From the NCBI RefSeq assembly GCF_023283945.1, contig NZ_JAKIKW010000006.1, positions 124,001-188,000 of the forward strand: a DNA stretch of 64,000 bases. The letters run 5' to 3'. This stretch comes from Shewanella gelidimarina (GTDB taxonomy: Bacteria > Pseudomonadota > Gammaproteobacteria > Enterobacterales > Shewanellaceae). Both the position numbers and the translations under genes were made by a program. This document shows, in pieces, positions 28,536 through 36,888 of this stretch; the stretch's first letter is position 1; each line of letters opens with the position of its first letter. Below the pieces are notes generated by a model. It was not told the origin of the DNA. It did no database searches and worked only from the letters and a program-made list of their open reading frames with translations.

Positions 28536-30036
28536 CGCTCGCACCTATCTCGATTTTTGCATTGGGGAGTAGTTTTTTATATTCCTCTGCGAGTGCTGCT
28601 TTAGCTTCGCTATCGCCGTGTACAATACGGATTAGAGTGGGCTTAATGCGCATGCCTTTTACAAAGTTAATTAGGTTGTGTTGGTCTGCGTGGGCTGAAT
28701 AGCCACTGACGGTATGGACTCCTGCTTTAATGGCTACTCTCTTGCCATTTATGGTGCTGTAACCTCCGCGAGGGCCAAAGGTTTGGATCTCTCGTCCTGT
28801 TGTTCCTTGTGCTTGGTAACCTACAAATATGATATCGGTTGTTGGCTCGCCGAGCAGCCTCGCTAAATAGTTTTGAATTCTTCCACCAGTACACATGCCA
28901 CTCGCGGCAATAACTATCGCCGGTTTATTGCGCTTACACAGGTAATCGATGGTTGCTAGGTGCTCTTGATGGCTGCCGACGGTATAAAGCTGCTCGAAGT
29001 CTAACGGGTGTCTGTGTTGAGTGAGCTTGCGTTTGGCTTCGTTGTCCCACAGCGTTTTAAACTGTAGGTAGTGCTCGGTAAACTTTGCGGCCATTGGCGA
29101 ATCAATAATAACTTCAATATGTTGCCACATCTCATTCTTATGCTGATATTGATGGATCAGCTGCTCTAGTTCATAAAGTAACTCTTGTGTTCGGCCAATA
29201 CTAAAGGCTGGGATAAGTACCACGCCATTATCTGCAACAGACTTTTCTATTACCTTTCTTAAACTCTCGCTCCGCTGTTTACGTCCTTGATGGTTCTTAT
29301 CGCCGTATGTTGACTCTATAACTAAAGTGTCTGCTCTATAAGGGCTTTTGGGACTTGCAAGCAACGGAGTATTAGTCGCACCTAAATCACCGGAAAATAC
29401 TACTCTGTGCTTAGCTTTGTTCTGGTTGTTGTCTTGGCTCTTGTCTTTGTTCTTATTTGTGTGCTTATTTTTAGAGGCAGCACTATTGGATAGCTCTATT
29501 TCTACATAGGCGGAGCCAAGAATATGACCCGCGGGTTTAAATTTTGCTTTGGCTTGGTTATAGGTATTGGCTTGATGGCCTGGGTTCGCGTGATTCACTG
29601 CGTTGTTGCTGAGAGGGGAGTTGAGTTCTAAGGCAAACCATTGATTATATTCAATCGGTGTGATGAGTTGTTGCAGTTTTTTTAAGTAGAGCTTTATCAT
29701 ACGGTGGTTTTGGGTCACACCAATTTTTAGTGCGTCTTCAATAACCATTGGCAGTAGCGCTGCAGTGGCCACGGTGGCGTAGATAGGTTTGTTAAAGCCC
29801 GCTGCAAGCAAGTAGGGTATTCTGCCAACATGGTCGATGTGGCAGTGAGTCACAATTAGTGCTTGGATATTACTGAGTTCGAACTCTATCGGCAGTTGTT
29901 CAATGGCGCTTTTGCCCGCGGTTTCAGCTCCCTGGAATAGTCCGCAGTCAATGAGAATACTCGAGTGATCGTTGATATCAAGTTGGTGGCAAGATCCTGT
30001 GACGCCGTTGACTGCGCCGTGATGGATTATTCGCAT
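28519..30036 (-). CDS. metallo-beta-lactamase / beta-CASP RNA-processing exonuclease-like protein
   Basis: About 505 residues. The start MRIIHHGAVNGVTGSCHQLD and HCHIDHVGRIPYLL (H-x-H-x-D-H zinc motif) give the MBL core. FSGDLGATNTPLL and ESTYGDKNH are the metal and core segments. The beta-CASP domain follows (SFSIGRTQELLYEL, IDSPMAAKFTEHYL, ASGMCTGGRIQNYL), then the C-terminal RMKRMM-like closing motif VSGYSAHADQ. Such proteins belong to the CPSF-73/YSH1 group; bacterial substrates are little known. ATG 30036 with GGAGA upstream is preferred to an in-frame start 23 codons earlier. The stop codon lies in repeat DNA. A lysine/asparagine-rich insert sits near residues 190-220. Confidence 0.9.
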   Translation of the reverse strand: MRIIHHGAVNGVTGSCHQLDINDHSSILIDCGLFQGAETAGKSAIEQLPIEFELSNIQALIVTHCHIDHVGRIPYLLAAGFNKPIYATVATAALLPMVIEDALKIGVTQNHRMIKLYLKKLQQLITPIEYNQWFALELNSPLSNNAVNHANPGHQANTYNQAKAKFKPAGHILGSAYVEIELSNSAASKNKHTNKNKDKSQDNNQNKAKHRVVFSGDLGATNTPLLASPKSPYRADTLVIESTYGDKNHQGRKQRSESLRKVIEKSVADNGVVLIPAFSIGRTQELLYELEQLIHQYQHKNEMWQHIEVIIDSPMAAKFTEHYLQFKTLWDNEAKRKLTQHRHPLDFEQLYTVGSHQEHLATIDYLCKRNKPAIVIAASGMCTGGRIQNYLARLLGEPTTDIIFVGYQAQGTTGREIQTFGPRGGYSTINGKRVAIKAGVHTVSGYSAHADQHNLINFVKGMRIKPTLIRIVHGDSEAKAALAEEYKKLLPNAKIEIGASGNCTS

Positions 30037-30257
30037 ATTTATCTCCGTATCTATACCAAAATCGTTTGGGTAACCCCTTCCATGGATTAAACTAGAGTAA
30101 TGCAAATATAATAGGATGCAAATATAACGGGCAGCAAAGGTGCTTAATGAGTGTTATTTTAATGATGGCCACTGTTGCTCTTGTTGCTGAACTTTAGCAC
30201 CGAGTTTTTCTTTTGCTGTACTTTAGTTATTTTTCGCGCTTTTTACCATGAGATATT

Positions 30258-30797
30258 ATGAAACTCATTTCTACCGCTATTGCTGATGTGTTGTTATTCG
30301 AGTCCCAACGTTTCGGTGATGAGCGTGGTTTTTTTATGGAAACCTTTCGCCAATCTCAGTTTGACAAATTGTTTGAGGGACTAGGATTAACAGCCCCCAC
30401 TTTTGTGCAAGAAAACATGAGTCGCTCTGCAAAGGATGTGTTGCGGGGACTGCATTTTCAAAAGAACCATCCTCAAGGCAAGCTTATTCGAGTGGTCGCC
30501 GGAGAGATTTTTGATGTGGCCGTTGATATTCGTCAAGGTTCGGTGACTTTCGGCCAATGGGTTGGTCAAATTCTGTCAGCTGAAAACCGCCTGCAACTGT
30601 ATATTCCTGCAGGATTCGCACACGGTTTTTTAACCTTGAGTGATTCAGCAGACATTATCTATAAGTGCACAGATTACTATGCGCCTGAAGATGAGGGGAT
30701 TATTGCCTGGAATGATACTGACATTGCCATCAATTGGCCGTTAGCGAAGGGCATTGTTCCGATATTATCGGATAAAGATGGGAAACAAAGACGGTAA
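30258..30797 (+). CDS. rmlC: dTDP-4-dehydrorhamnose 3,5-epimerase, second copy
   Basis: 179 residues, homologous to the rmlC at 15659 (GDERGFFMETFRQSQF, VLRGLHFQKNHPQGKL, IPAGFAHGFLTLSD). All active-site segments are present. The last codons, GKQRR then TAA, come from the repeat word AAAGACGGTAAAA that starts the next array, so the native tail has been replaced or overwritten. It is separated from rmlB2 by an inverted gene and from any rmlA or rmlD, unlike the first set. Confidence 0.93.
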   Translation: MKLISTAIADVLLFESQRFGDERGFFMETFRQSQFDKLFEGLGLTAPTFVQENMSRSAKDVLRGLHFQKNHPQGKLIRVVAGEIFDVAVDIRQGSVTFGQWVGQILSAENRLQLYIPAGFAHGFLTLSDSADIIYKCTDYYAPEDEGIIAWNDTDIAINWPLAKGIVPILSDKDGKQRR

Positions 30798-30814
30798 AAA
30801 CTAACAAAGACGGT

Positions 30815-31060
30815 AAAATCTTAGACGAACGGCCTACGGCCTTACGGCACGTGACTTTGTCACTACGGAACGCTTCGCTTACGGTAAAAATAAAATCTTA
30901 GATGAACGGCCTACGGCCTTACGGCACGCGACTGCGTCACTACGGAGCGCTTCGCTTACGGTAAAAACTAGCAAAGACGGTAAAATCTTAGACGAAGGGC
31001 CTACGGCCTTACGGCACGCGACTTCGTCACTACGGAACGCTTCGCTTACGGTAAAAACTA
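30815..31060. repeat. three tandem copies of a composite mini-hairpin repeat
   Basis: Copies begin with AAAATCTTAGA at 30815, 30892 and 30982 (spacings 77 and 90). Each contains three fold-back cores in fixed order: GGCCTACGGCC, then GTGACTTTGTCAC (or its GCGACTKCGTCAC variants), then GCTTCGC. They are joined by TTACGGCAC and CTACGGAAC linkers. In the second hairpin both arms or the loop vary between copies (TTT, TGC, TTC). Read on the complement, these are the same modules as at 237-400, 757-840 and 1850-1980. No gene. Confidence 0.85.
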
Positions 31061-31245
31061 GAAAAGAGCAAAGCGACGGTATAAATGCCGACCTTCTCAG
31101 CTTGTTCGGCCTTTCCCTCGCTCTTAACCGTTTTGGCTCCAACCGGCTCTTGATCGGCTCCAAACCATCTTAGCTTGTACCGTCTCAGTACTTCTCGGCT
31201 TTAAACCTTCTCAGCTTATTCGGCTTTTCCCCTGCTCTTAACCAG
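31061..31245 (-). repeat. degenerate minisatellite, array C, minus orientation
   Basis: Words such as CTCTTAACCG, CCGGCTCTTGATCGGCTCC and CGGCTTTAAACCTTCTCAGC are the complement of the array A unit. The array runs into the 3' end of the gene at 31238 and supplies its TAA (minus strand GCTGGTTAAGAGC). Single + strand words (AAAGACGGTAAAA) occur at 30787-30817 and 30972-30986 within the neighbouring composite repeats. Confidence 0.75.
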
Positions 31246-32539
31246 CTTGCACCCACTCTTCTAATGCACGAAACGATTCGGTTTCATCTCCCCAAAACAT
31301 CTTGTTTGCTGTTTGATAGTTTGCGCTGTATTTATTGGTCAGAGCGTTAACCGAAGCGGGTTCTATCTGAAGTAATAACTCGTTGAACGTCAGGCACTCT
31401 GGTCCTAGTGTCGGTATTGAACTGGAATACTCATACATTTCGCGGCAGTTTTGTTGATACTGCGCTTTATCGAATCGATAAAAACAGATGGGGATATTGA
31501 GTGGTAGTACATCAATAAACAGTGATGAATAGTCGGTGATCAGCAAATCGATTTCATGCAATATGCCATACACATCTTCCATCGCACTGATGTTTAATAT
31601 GTTAGGTAGACTTGCAAGCTTATTGCCCATTTCGGCTTCATTCGGGTGTAATCTCAGTAAAAACAATTGATTATTTTTCTGCAGCTGTTCTGATAGCGCT
31701 TCCCAGTTAAACGCGGCAGTATAGGGCGTTTCATCTTCAAAGCGCTTACTTTCAAAAGCATCACGCCATGACGGGGCATACAAAATGACTTGTTGATAGC
31801 TTTGCCGAATACTTTCGTTCTCAACCTCACTCTGCATTTTACTCTCTGTTTTACTCCCCATTTCAGCGCCTCTTTCGCTACACTTTACATTCTTCAGTAG
31901 CACGCCTGTTTTGATGGATTGCGCCTGATGTGGGGTTAATCGATAGTAATCGGTTCTGGGATATCCGCAGCGAAGTAAGTTGCTACTTTTGAGTCTAAAT
32001 GCGCTGTTAAACAATTCATCAACTAGCGGGCTGGGGCTGAGCATTAGGTCGGGTTTAATCCGTTGTTGATGTGCATGCATGCTCTGTATAAACGTTTGAA
32101 ATCGTGATGTTGGATTAAATACCTTCGCCATTGGGCCTGACGTAATATCGAACTCAATTCTCTTCATCGGCAGACCATGCCACAGGTTTACTTTTACAGC
32201 GCCATTTGCCAGCCATTGATTGATGTCACCTATATAGCTGTTGTAAAAATAGTATTTGGCGGTTAATGCATGATACGCACCTTGGATTGACCAGCGGTAA
32301 TAGACTTCACAACCATCACCTTGGAGCTGCTTGATAATATCTTTATTAGCAGTGATCCAAATACAGCGGATGAATTGGCTCTGTTGCCAGTGTTTATAAA
32401 GGTATTTACTGTTATCGGAAAATAGCTCTTTATAACTGCCAAATACGGCTTTATTTGCATTTCGAGGCGCAAGCGCTGATAGCCTATATACCAGCTTTCT
32501 GGTTGCTGCTTTAGCCCACTGCAAAGCCGAATTCTGCAT
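31238..32539 (-). CDS. CDP-glycerol glycerophosphotransferase family protein (TagB/TagF-like)
   Basis: 433 residues. The family motifs VNLWHGLPMKRIEFD, VILYAPSWRDAFES, LFLLRLHPNE and LLITDYSSLFIDVLPLNIPI are in order, matching the Glyphos_transf fold. It would move glycerol-phosphate from CDP-glycerol to a lipid-linked glycan. The CDP-glycerol maker TagD is directly upstream with a 1-base overlap. The C-terminus ends LEEWVQAG inside the repeat array at 31061-31245, so its original 3' end is probably altered. A glutamate/serine-rich insert lies near residues 215-245. The polymer built is inferred to contain glycerol-phosphate. Confidence 0.88.
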   Translation of the reverse strand: MQNSALQWAKAATRKLVYRLSALAPRNANKAVFGSYKELFSDNSKYLYKHWQQSQFIRCIWITANKDIIKQLQGDGCEVYYRWSIQGAYHALTAKYYFYNSYIGDINQWLANGAVKVNLWHGLPMKRIEFDITSGPMAKVFNPTSRFQTFIQSMHAHQQRIKPDLMLSPSPLVDELFNSAFRLKSSNLLRCGYPRTDYYRLTPHQAQSIKTGVLLKNVKCSERGAEMGSKTESKMQSEVENESIRQSYQQVILYAPSWRDAFESKRFEDETPYTAAFNWEALSEQLQKNNQLFLLRLHPNEAEMGNKLASLPNILNISAMEDVYGILHEIDLLITDYSSLFIDVLPLNIPICFYRFDKAQYQQNCREMYEYSSSIPTLGPECLTFNELLLQIEPASVNALTNKYSANYQTANKMFWGDETESFRALEEWVQAG

Positions 32540-32961
32540 TATTTTTGCACCTTATTAGTGTCATTATTTGGCATTTTGGCCGCAAGGCTATTTTTGATCT
32601 CGGTTGAGGAGATCTCTCCAGTGCGACTTAGATAAACAACATCGCACAGTATTGACAGTTCATCAAATTCTCCCTGCCAATCATCTCCCATCCCAAAAAT
32701 ACTGATATCGTGTTTACAGATATCTTTGGCCTTTTGCTGCCAATGGGTCTCTGGCACCACCATGTCGACGTACTGACACGCTTCAACAATTTCAGCGCGC
32801 TGCAGGTAACTAAAAAATGCTGCTTTACCTTTTAACGCATTAAACTCATCCGTTGAAACGGCCACAATTAACTTATCCCCCAGGGCTCTAAGACGTTTGA
32901 ACAGACGTACATGGCCATAATGAAATAGATCGAAGGTGCCGTAAGTAATAATCGTTTTCAT
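32539..32961 (-). CDS. tagD: glycerol-3-phosphate cytidylyltransferase (TagD-like)
   Basis: 140 residues from ATG 32961, which has AGAGAGA upstream; an in-frame ATG at 33021 is less likely. The nucleotidyltransferase signature GTFDLFHYGHVRLFKRL, with H-x-G-H, begins near residue 7. RTGEISSTEIK is the counterpart of the RTxGISTT motif. It would make CDP-glycerol from CTP and glycerol-3-phosphate. Length agrees with TagD (about 130-140). It precedes the glycerophosphotransferase, a pairing that supports both calls. Confidence 0.92.
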   Translation of the reverse strand: MKTIITYGTFDLFHYGHVRLFKRLRALGDKLIVAVSTDEFNALKGKAAFFSYLQRAEIVEACQYVDMVVPETHWQQKAKDICKHDISIFGMGDDWQGEFDELSILCDVVYLSRTGEISSTEIKNSLAAKMPNNDTNKVQK

Positions 32962-33054
32962 AATGTTCTCTCTTATATTCTCTAGATGAGCGCTAAATAG
33001 GGACTCGTTATCAATCAACATTCGTAGCAGTTACTGATGACTCGCTAATGATGG

Positions 33055-34524
33055 TTATTGCTTAACCGTGTTTATCGGTATTTTGTGTTTAACGGATTTG
33101 GCAAATATGGACATGGTGACTAACGACCAATATTTACTGCGCTGGTTAATACAAAGGTATTCGGCTTCAACAAACTGACGCTCTTCTATAGGTGCTGCAG
33201 CGTCGATAACTAATTGCAATGGGCCGTATAGCCCTAATGATGTTGCCAAGCGGATTGGGTTAGGCTGTTTGGTTGTTTGTACTTTTGCCTCAAATGGCGT
33301 CGCACCAAATAGGGCGAGTCGGCCGGTAATGACCCAATAAAGCTGCGGTAGACGGGCGATAAATAACGGACTTAGATTCCAACGCCAAGTTGCTTTTTGT
33401 CCACCTTTGATAAAAATAAATTCTCTGATCAAAGGTTGCTTAGGCTGGGTGATTAGCGACATCAACATCAATAACGGCGCAAACAGCAAGCCGATAGAGA
33501 ACATGACCAATGCTTGTAATCTATCCAATGTGGAGACGTGTTGTAATGGCTGCAAACGGTTAGCGAGCTTGCCATTGTCAGAGATAATACTCGGGTCCGT
33601 GAGCGTTAAGTGGCCGCCATTTTCTGGCATGATCAGTAAGTCTTTACAGACAATGGCGTTACTGACATTGAGCCCCTGACCAATATAGGTATTGTCTAAA
33701 ATAAGGCAGTTATTTAGACTGCAAGCTTTCTCTACTAAGCAGTTTTTGCCGACGATAATGCTTTGCTGCATATCAACACTTTCATCTATCCAGGTATTTT
33801 TACCTATCACACCCCATGCGTCGTGCATTCTAAGTTGGCCGGTTTTGGTTTTAGCACCAAGGTAAAAACCCTGTACCTTGGAAGCACTGCTAAAGTATCG
33901 CCCTTTAGGGGTTATGCCGGTGAGCTTTGCTGACGCAATCGTTTGGTTGGCACTCATGTAATCTTGCAGAGAATCGAGCATAAAGCAGTCGCCGTGCAGA
34001 ATTTGAGTGACACTTTGCGATTGCTCGGGACTCTGATTCACGTTTTGGCTATTAGCTAATGGCCAGTTGAGATCTTCAGTAAAATGCTTGGCGCCAGGGA
34101 GCATCATTAGGCCTGCATTTTTGTTCGCTATTTTTGCAACTACGTGGCTAGTCATCATCTGTTGGCTAAATTGCACGAATGATTTGATGCAAGGGCTTCT
34201 CAACATATCGGCTCGCGCCAGCAATATTGCTTCATTTGGGTTAAGCGCTAGCCGTGGCAGAATGTTGGATACTGCTTCTTGCTCACGACTTAAAAAATAC
34301 TCAACGTTTAATCCCCATTTCTCGCCATTACCAATGAGCTTTTCTATTGCTGCAGATTGAGCAGAGATAACAATTCTCACTCGGTCAATTTGGGCTTCGG
34401 CTAAATCTTCCAAGGTAAATTCAATCACCGCCTTATTACCGACAGGCAAGAGTGCAGGGCAGTAATGCGCATGCAAGGGGGCGAGTTCATTACCATTTCG
34501 ATTAGCGAATATGATTGCTTGCAT
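33055..34524 (-). CDS. nucleotidyltransferase-like protein with beta-helix and sugar-transferase-like tail
   Basis: 489 residues in three parts. Residues 1-210 resemble sugar-phosphate nucleotidyltransferases (MQAIIFANRNGNELAPLHAH replaces the usual GGxGTRLxPLT, and CPALLPVGNKAVIEFTLEDL follows). Residues about 215-310 show irregular hexapeptide repeats (DESVDMQQSIIVGKNCLVEK). The end has a hydrophobic helix and LPQLYWVITGRLALFGATP, which looks like the LPQLWNVLKGDMSLVGPRP core of sugar transferases without the catalytic D-E. Key GxG and DE residues are missing, so enzymatic activity in both end domains is doubtful. Start ATG 34524 has AAGGAG upstream. Confidence 0.7.
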   Translation of the reverse strand: MQAIIFANRNGNELAPLHAHYCPALLPVGNKAVIEFTLEDLAEAQIDRVRIVISAQSAAIEKLIGNGEKWGLNVEYFLSREQEAVSNILPRLALNPNEAILLARADMLRSPCIKSFVQFSQQMMTSHVVAKIANKNAGLMMLPGAKHFTEDLNWPLANSQNVNQSPEQSQSVTQILHGDCFMLDSLQDYMSANQTIASAKLTGITPKGRYFSSASKVQGFYLGAKTKTGQLRMHDAWGVIGKNTWIDESVDMQQSIIVGKNCLVEKACSLNNCLILDNTYIGQGLNVSNAIVCKDLLIMPENGGHLTLTDPSIISDNGKLANRLQPLQHVSTLDRLQALVMFSIGLLFAPLLMLMSLITQPKQPLIREFIFIKGGQKATWRWNLSPLFIARLPQLYWVITGRLALFGATPFEAKVQTTKQPNPIRLATSLGLYGPLQLVIDAAAPIEERQFVEAEYLCINQRSKYWSLVTMSIFAKSVKHKIPINTVKQ

Positions 34525-34534
34525 AGTCAGCTCC

Positions 34535-36595
34535 TTAATATGCGCCACGAGCAAATAACACGGCTGGAATGGTTTTAATCAATAGCCAAACATCGGCAGT
34601 GATTGATTGCTGGTAGATATAATCGATGTCGAGTTCCACTTGCTGCTCAAAAGGGATATTTGAGCGTCCAGATACCTGCCAAATACAGGTGATCCCAGGT
34701 TTTACCAGCAGCCTGTTTCTATCATGCTGGCTGTATTGCTTCACTTCACTTAACAGCGCGGGGCGCGGACCGACTAACGACATATCGCCTTTTAAGACAT
34801 TCCAAAGTTGTGGCAGCTCATCGATTGATGCTTTACGAATAAACTTACCTATCAGGGTGACTCTTGGGTCTCGCTTCATCTTAAACAGCACACCGCCTTG
34901 CATTTCATTGTCTGTTGTCATCACAGCGAGTCTTTGCTCTGCGTCTTGATACATGGAGCGCAGCTTCCACATGGTGAAGGGTTGGTTATGTCGTCCTGCA
35001 CGCGTTTGGCAAAACAACACCGCGCCTTTCGACTCAATACGGATACAGAGTGAAATTAGAATGAACAAAGGCATGAGTAACGTAAGTAAGGTGGCTGATA
35101 CCGAAATATCGAGCATACGTTTAGTGCCGCGGTTTAAGCGTCGACCTAAGTTATGTGCTGCGCGGCTTGCATTTGCTCGCTTAGCATCAAAATTTGGGGT
35201 GTAGTGAGTATTTGTTTTAGCCTTTACCTTTTGCGGCTGCGTTGACTGCATCTTTCTCAGTTGACGGTTTTCGCTCCAAACTCGTAGCAAAAACGTTGGA
35301 TTGCCGATGATATACCGTTGCCACATTCTGCTAGGCTCTTGCAGTAGTCTATAGGTCCACTCCATTCCCATTTGTCTTAACCATAAAGGGGCTCGTTTGA
35401 TCCGATTTGAATAGAAATCGAACAGACCTCCGACACCGATGCCAACATGGCAGTTGAGTTGGTGCTTGTTCTCTTTAAGCCATTTTTCTTGCAGGGGTGC
35501 GCCCATCGCGACCAACAAAATATCTGCTTGAGATTGGTTTATGCAATCAACAACGGCCTTGTTTTCACTATTATTAGGCTCTTTGCTATTGGCGTTGTTG
35601 CCTCCGGTGTCGGCATGCTTGTGGCTCATATTGAAATAGCCGCTATGAGCGCCTGCAATTTTTAGATCAGGGTAGCTTTTTTGCATATTGTTGGCAGCGT
35701 CAATGGCAACCCCATCAGCCCCCCCCAATAGAAAAATAGACAACTGCTGCTCGGCGGCGAGCTGGCACAATCTTGGGAACATGTCGGTACCGTTGAGATT
35801 GTCTTTCAGCGTATGCCCTTTGGTTAAGCAAGCCAACCTGACGCCAATCCCATCAGCAAATACGCGTCCGCTTTGTTGTAAGCACTGGCGATAAACATCA
35901 TTTTTCATGCTGATGTTTAAACAGTCCGCATTCACAAAGCTGTATTGTTTCATTACTGATGGAGTATCACTTTGGCACTGTTGCTGTAAATCACTTAAAA
36001 GATCCGCCATGGTCCAGTTATCTAGCACTATGCCAAACACAGAGATTGTTGCGGTTGTACGTTTGGTTTTTGGCATAAATATACCGGTGATAATCAACAC
36101 GAATAAGGCTCTTACTAGCGCTGCAATGTAGTTAATCACGCTGCTGTGGGCTTTGTTGAGAGAGCGGTGTGCCGCTTCAAAGCCAAGGCCAGTGGCACTG
36201 TTCATCTGCTCAATCGAGGTGATTCCGGGGCTTATGGCGTAGTTTTTATCTGTTTGACGGCAAGCTTGTTCTGCATCAAATGCAAATTCGATCTTGCTAC
36301 CCAGGAGGCTGATGTCACCGTTGAGCAGGTTCAATAGCATAGGCAGCGATTTAAAGTGTCCAGCGTAAGTAAACTGATATAGCGCGATAACACTATTGTT
36401 AGGTCCAGAAATAAACACAGACTCAAACGTATGGTTATGCGTGGCAGCGCTTCTGAGCATTGCATAAGCAAGTAATGGACTGGTGATTAATATCATCAAG
36501 ATTGCGGCAAGTGCATCGACAATACGGATGGCGAATGCCGTGGTGCGGGTAGCGCGCGTTTGTGTTTTCGTCATCATCGGCCTCGTTGTCATCAA
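34535..36595 (-). CDS. three-domain fusion: sugar-transferase-like, WecG/TagA glycosyltransferase, initiating sugar transferase
   Basis: 686 residues. Residues about 20-170 look like a shrunken bacterial sugar transferase (FKSLPMLLNLLNGDISLLGS for the normal IDELPQLWNVLKGDMSLVGP), lacking the catalytic D-E. Residues about 183-430 are a WecG/TagA/CpsF (GT26) domain: FVNADCLNISMKN, VFADGIGVRLACL, LGGADGVA, VAMGAPLQEKWL, GVGGLFDFYS. Residues about 490-686 are a full sugar transferase with KASIDELPQLWNVLKGDMSL and PGITCIWQVSGRSNIPFEQQ. One chain may thus prime the lipid carrier and add the next residue. A candidate sigma-54 promoter precedes it at 36642-36657. Confidence 0.88.
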   Translation of the reverse strand: MMTTRPMMTKTQTRATRTTAFAIRIVDALAAILMILITSPLLAYAMLRSAATHNHTFESVFISGPNNSVIALYQFTYAGHFKSLPMLLNLLNGDISLLGSKIEFAFDAEQACRQTDKNYAISPGITSIEQMNSATGLGFEAAHRSLNKAHSSVINYIAALVRALFVLIITGIFMPKTKRTTATISVFGIVLDNWTMADLLSDLQQQCQSDTPSVMKQYSFVNADCLNISMKNDVYRQCLQQSGRVFADGIGVRLACLTKGHTLKDNLNGTDMFPRLCQLAAEQQLSIFLLGGADGVAIDAANNMQKSYPDLKIAGAHSGYFNMSHKHADTGGNNANSKEPNNSENKAVVDCINQSQADILLVAMGAPLQEKWLKENKHQLNCHVGIGVGGLFDFYSNRIKRAPLWLRQMGMEWTYRLLQEPSRMWQRYIIGNPTFLLRVWSENRQLRKMQSTQPQKVKAKTNTHYTPNFDAKRANASRAAHNLGRRLNRGTKRMLDISVSATLLTLLMPLFILISLCIRIESKGAVLFCQTRAGRHNQPFTMWKLRSMYQDAEQRLAVMTTDNEMQGGVLFKMKRDPRVTLIGKFIRKASIDELPQLWNVLKGDMSLVGPRPALLSEVKQYSQHDRNRLLVKPGITCIWQVSGRSNIPFEQQVELDIDYIYQQSITADVWLLIKTIPAVLFARGAY

Positions 36596-36641
36596 TCGTG
36601 GTTATCAGTATCTGTTATGAATCTAGGTTATGAAGAGTTAT

Positions 36642-36657
36642 TGCAGGTAATAGGCCA
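36642..36657 (-). promoter_or_regulatory. candidate sigma-54 promoter for the 36595-31238 operon
   Basis: On the minus strand TGGCCTATTACCTGCA: GG and GC with the required 10 bases between, TGGC and TGCA matching the consensus TGGCAC-N5-TTGCW. Expected start near 36630, leaving a leader of about 35 bases. Confidence 0.6.
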
Positions 36658-36732
36658 ACACTTATATATTCAATTTAATCAGGTGTTTACTGGGTTTTCT
36701 AGTAGGTATTGTCTTGTGTTTTTTTAAGCCGT

Positions 36733-36745
36733 TTGCAACTTGCAT
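36733..36745. promoter_or_regulatory. LuxO-box-like dyad upstream of the 36642 promoter
   Basis: TTGCAACTTGCAT fits the Vibrio LuxO site TTGCAWWWTGCAA in both arms except the last base. It lies 76-88 bases upstream of the -24 element, a normal enhancer distance. The rest of the 36596-36888 gap shows no gene; a 67-codon minus frame at 36662-36865 has no family features. Confidence 0.5.
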
Positions 36746-36888
36746 CGCGTGCTGCAAACGATTTATGACTCTTAATCGGGCAATTGTTGGGCGTTGAAGA
36801 GGGGAATATACGGGGATATGGCGGTATACGGATATATGGACTCTAGCAAGGCTTTTACAAGCCATTGCTAGAGGAGAGTCGCTCTGCT

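Noticed and set aside
30879..31163. 94-codon minus-strand frame with repeated FTVSEA-type peptide
   Set aside because: It is a translation of the tandem mini-hairpin repeat; frames of this kind are artefacts, with no start signal.
26630..31245. CRISPR array
   Set aside because: Units are degenerate and 8-18 bases long without unique spacers of constant size, and no cas genes are in the window.
36662..36865. 67-residue minus-strand protein in the gap before 36889
   Set aside because: It overlaps the enhancer-like box and sigma-54 site and has no recognisable features.
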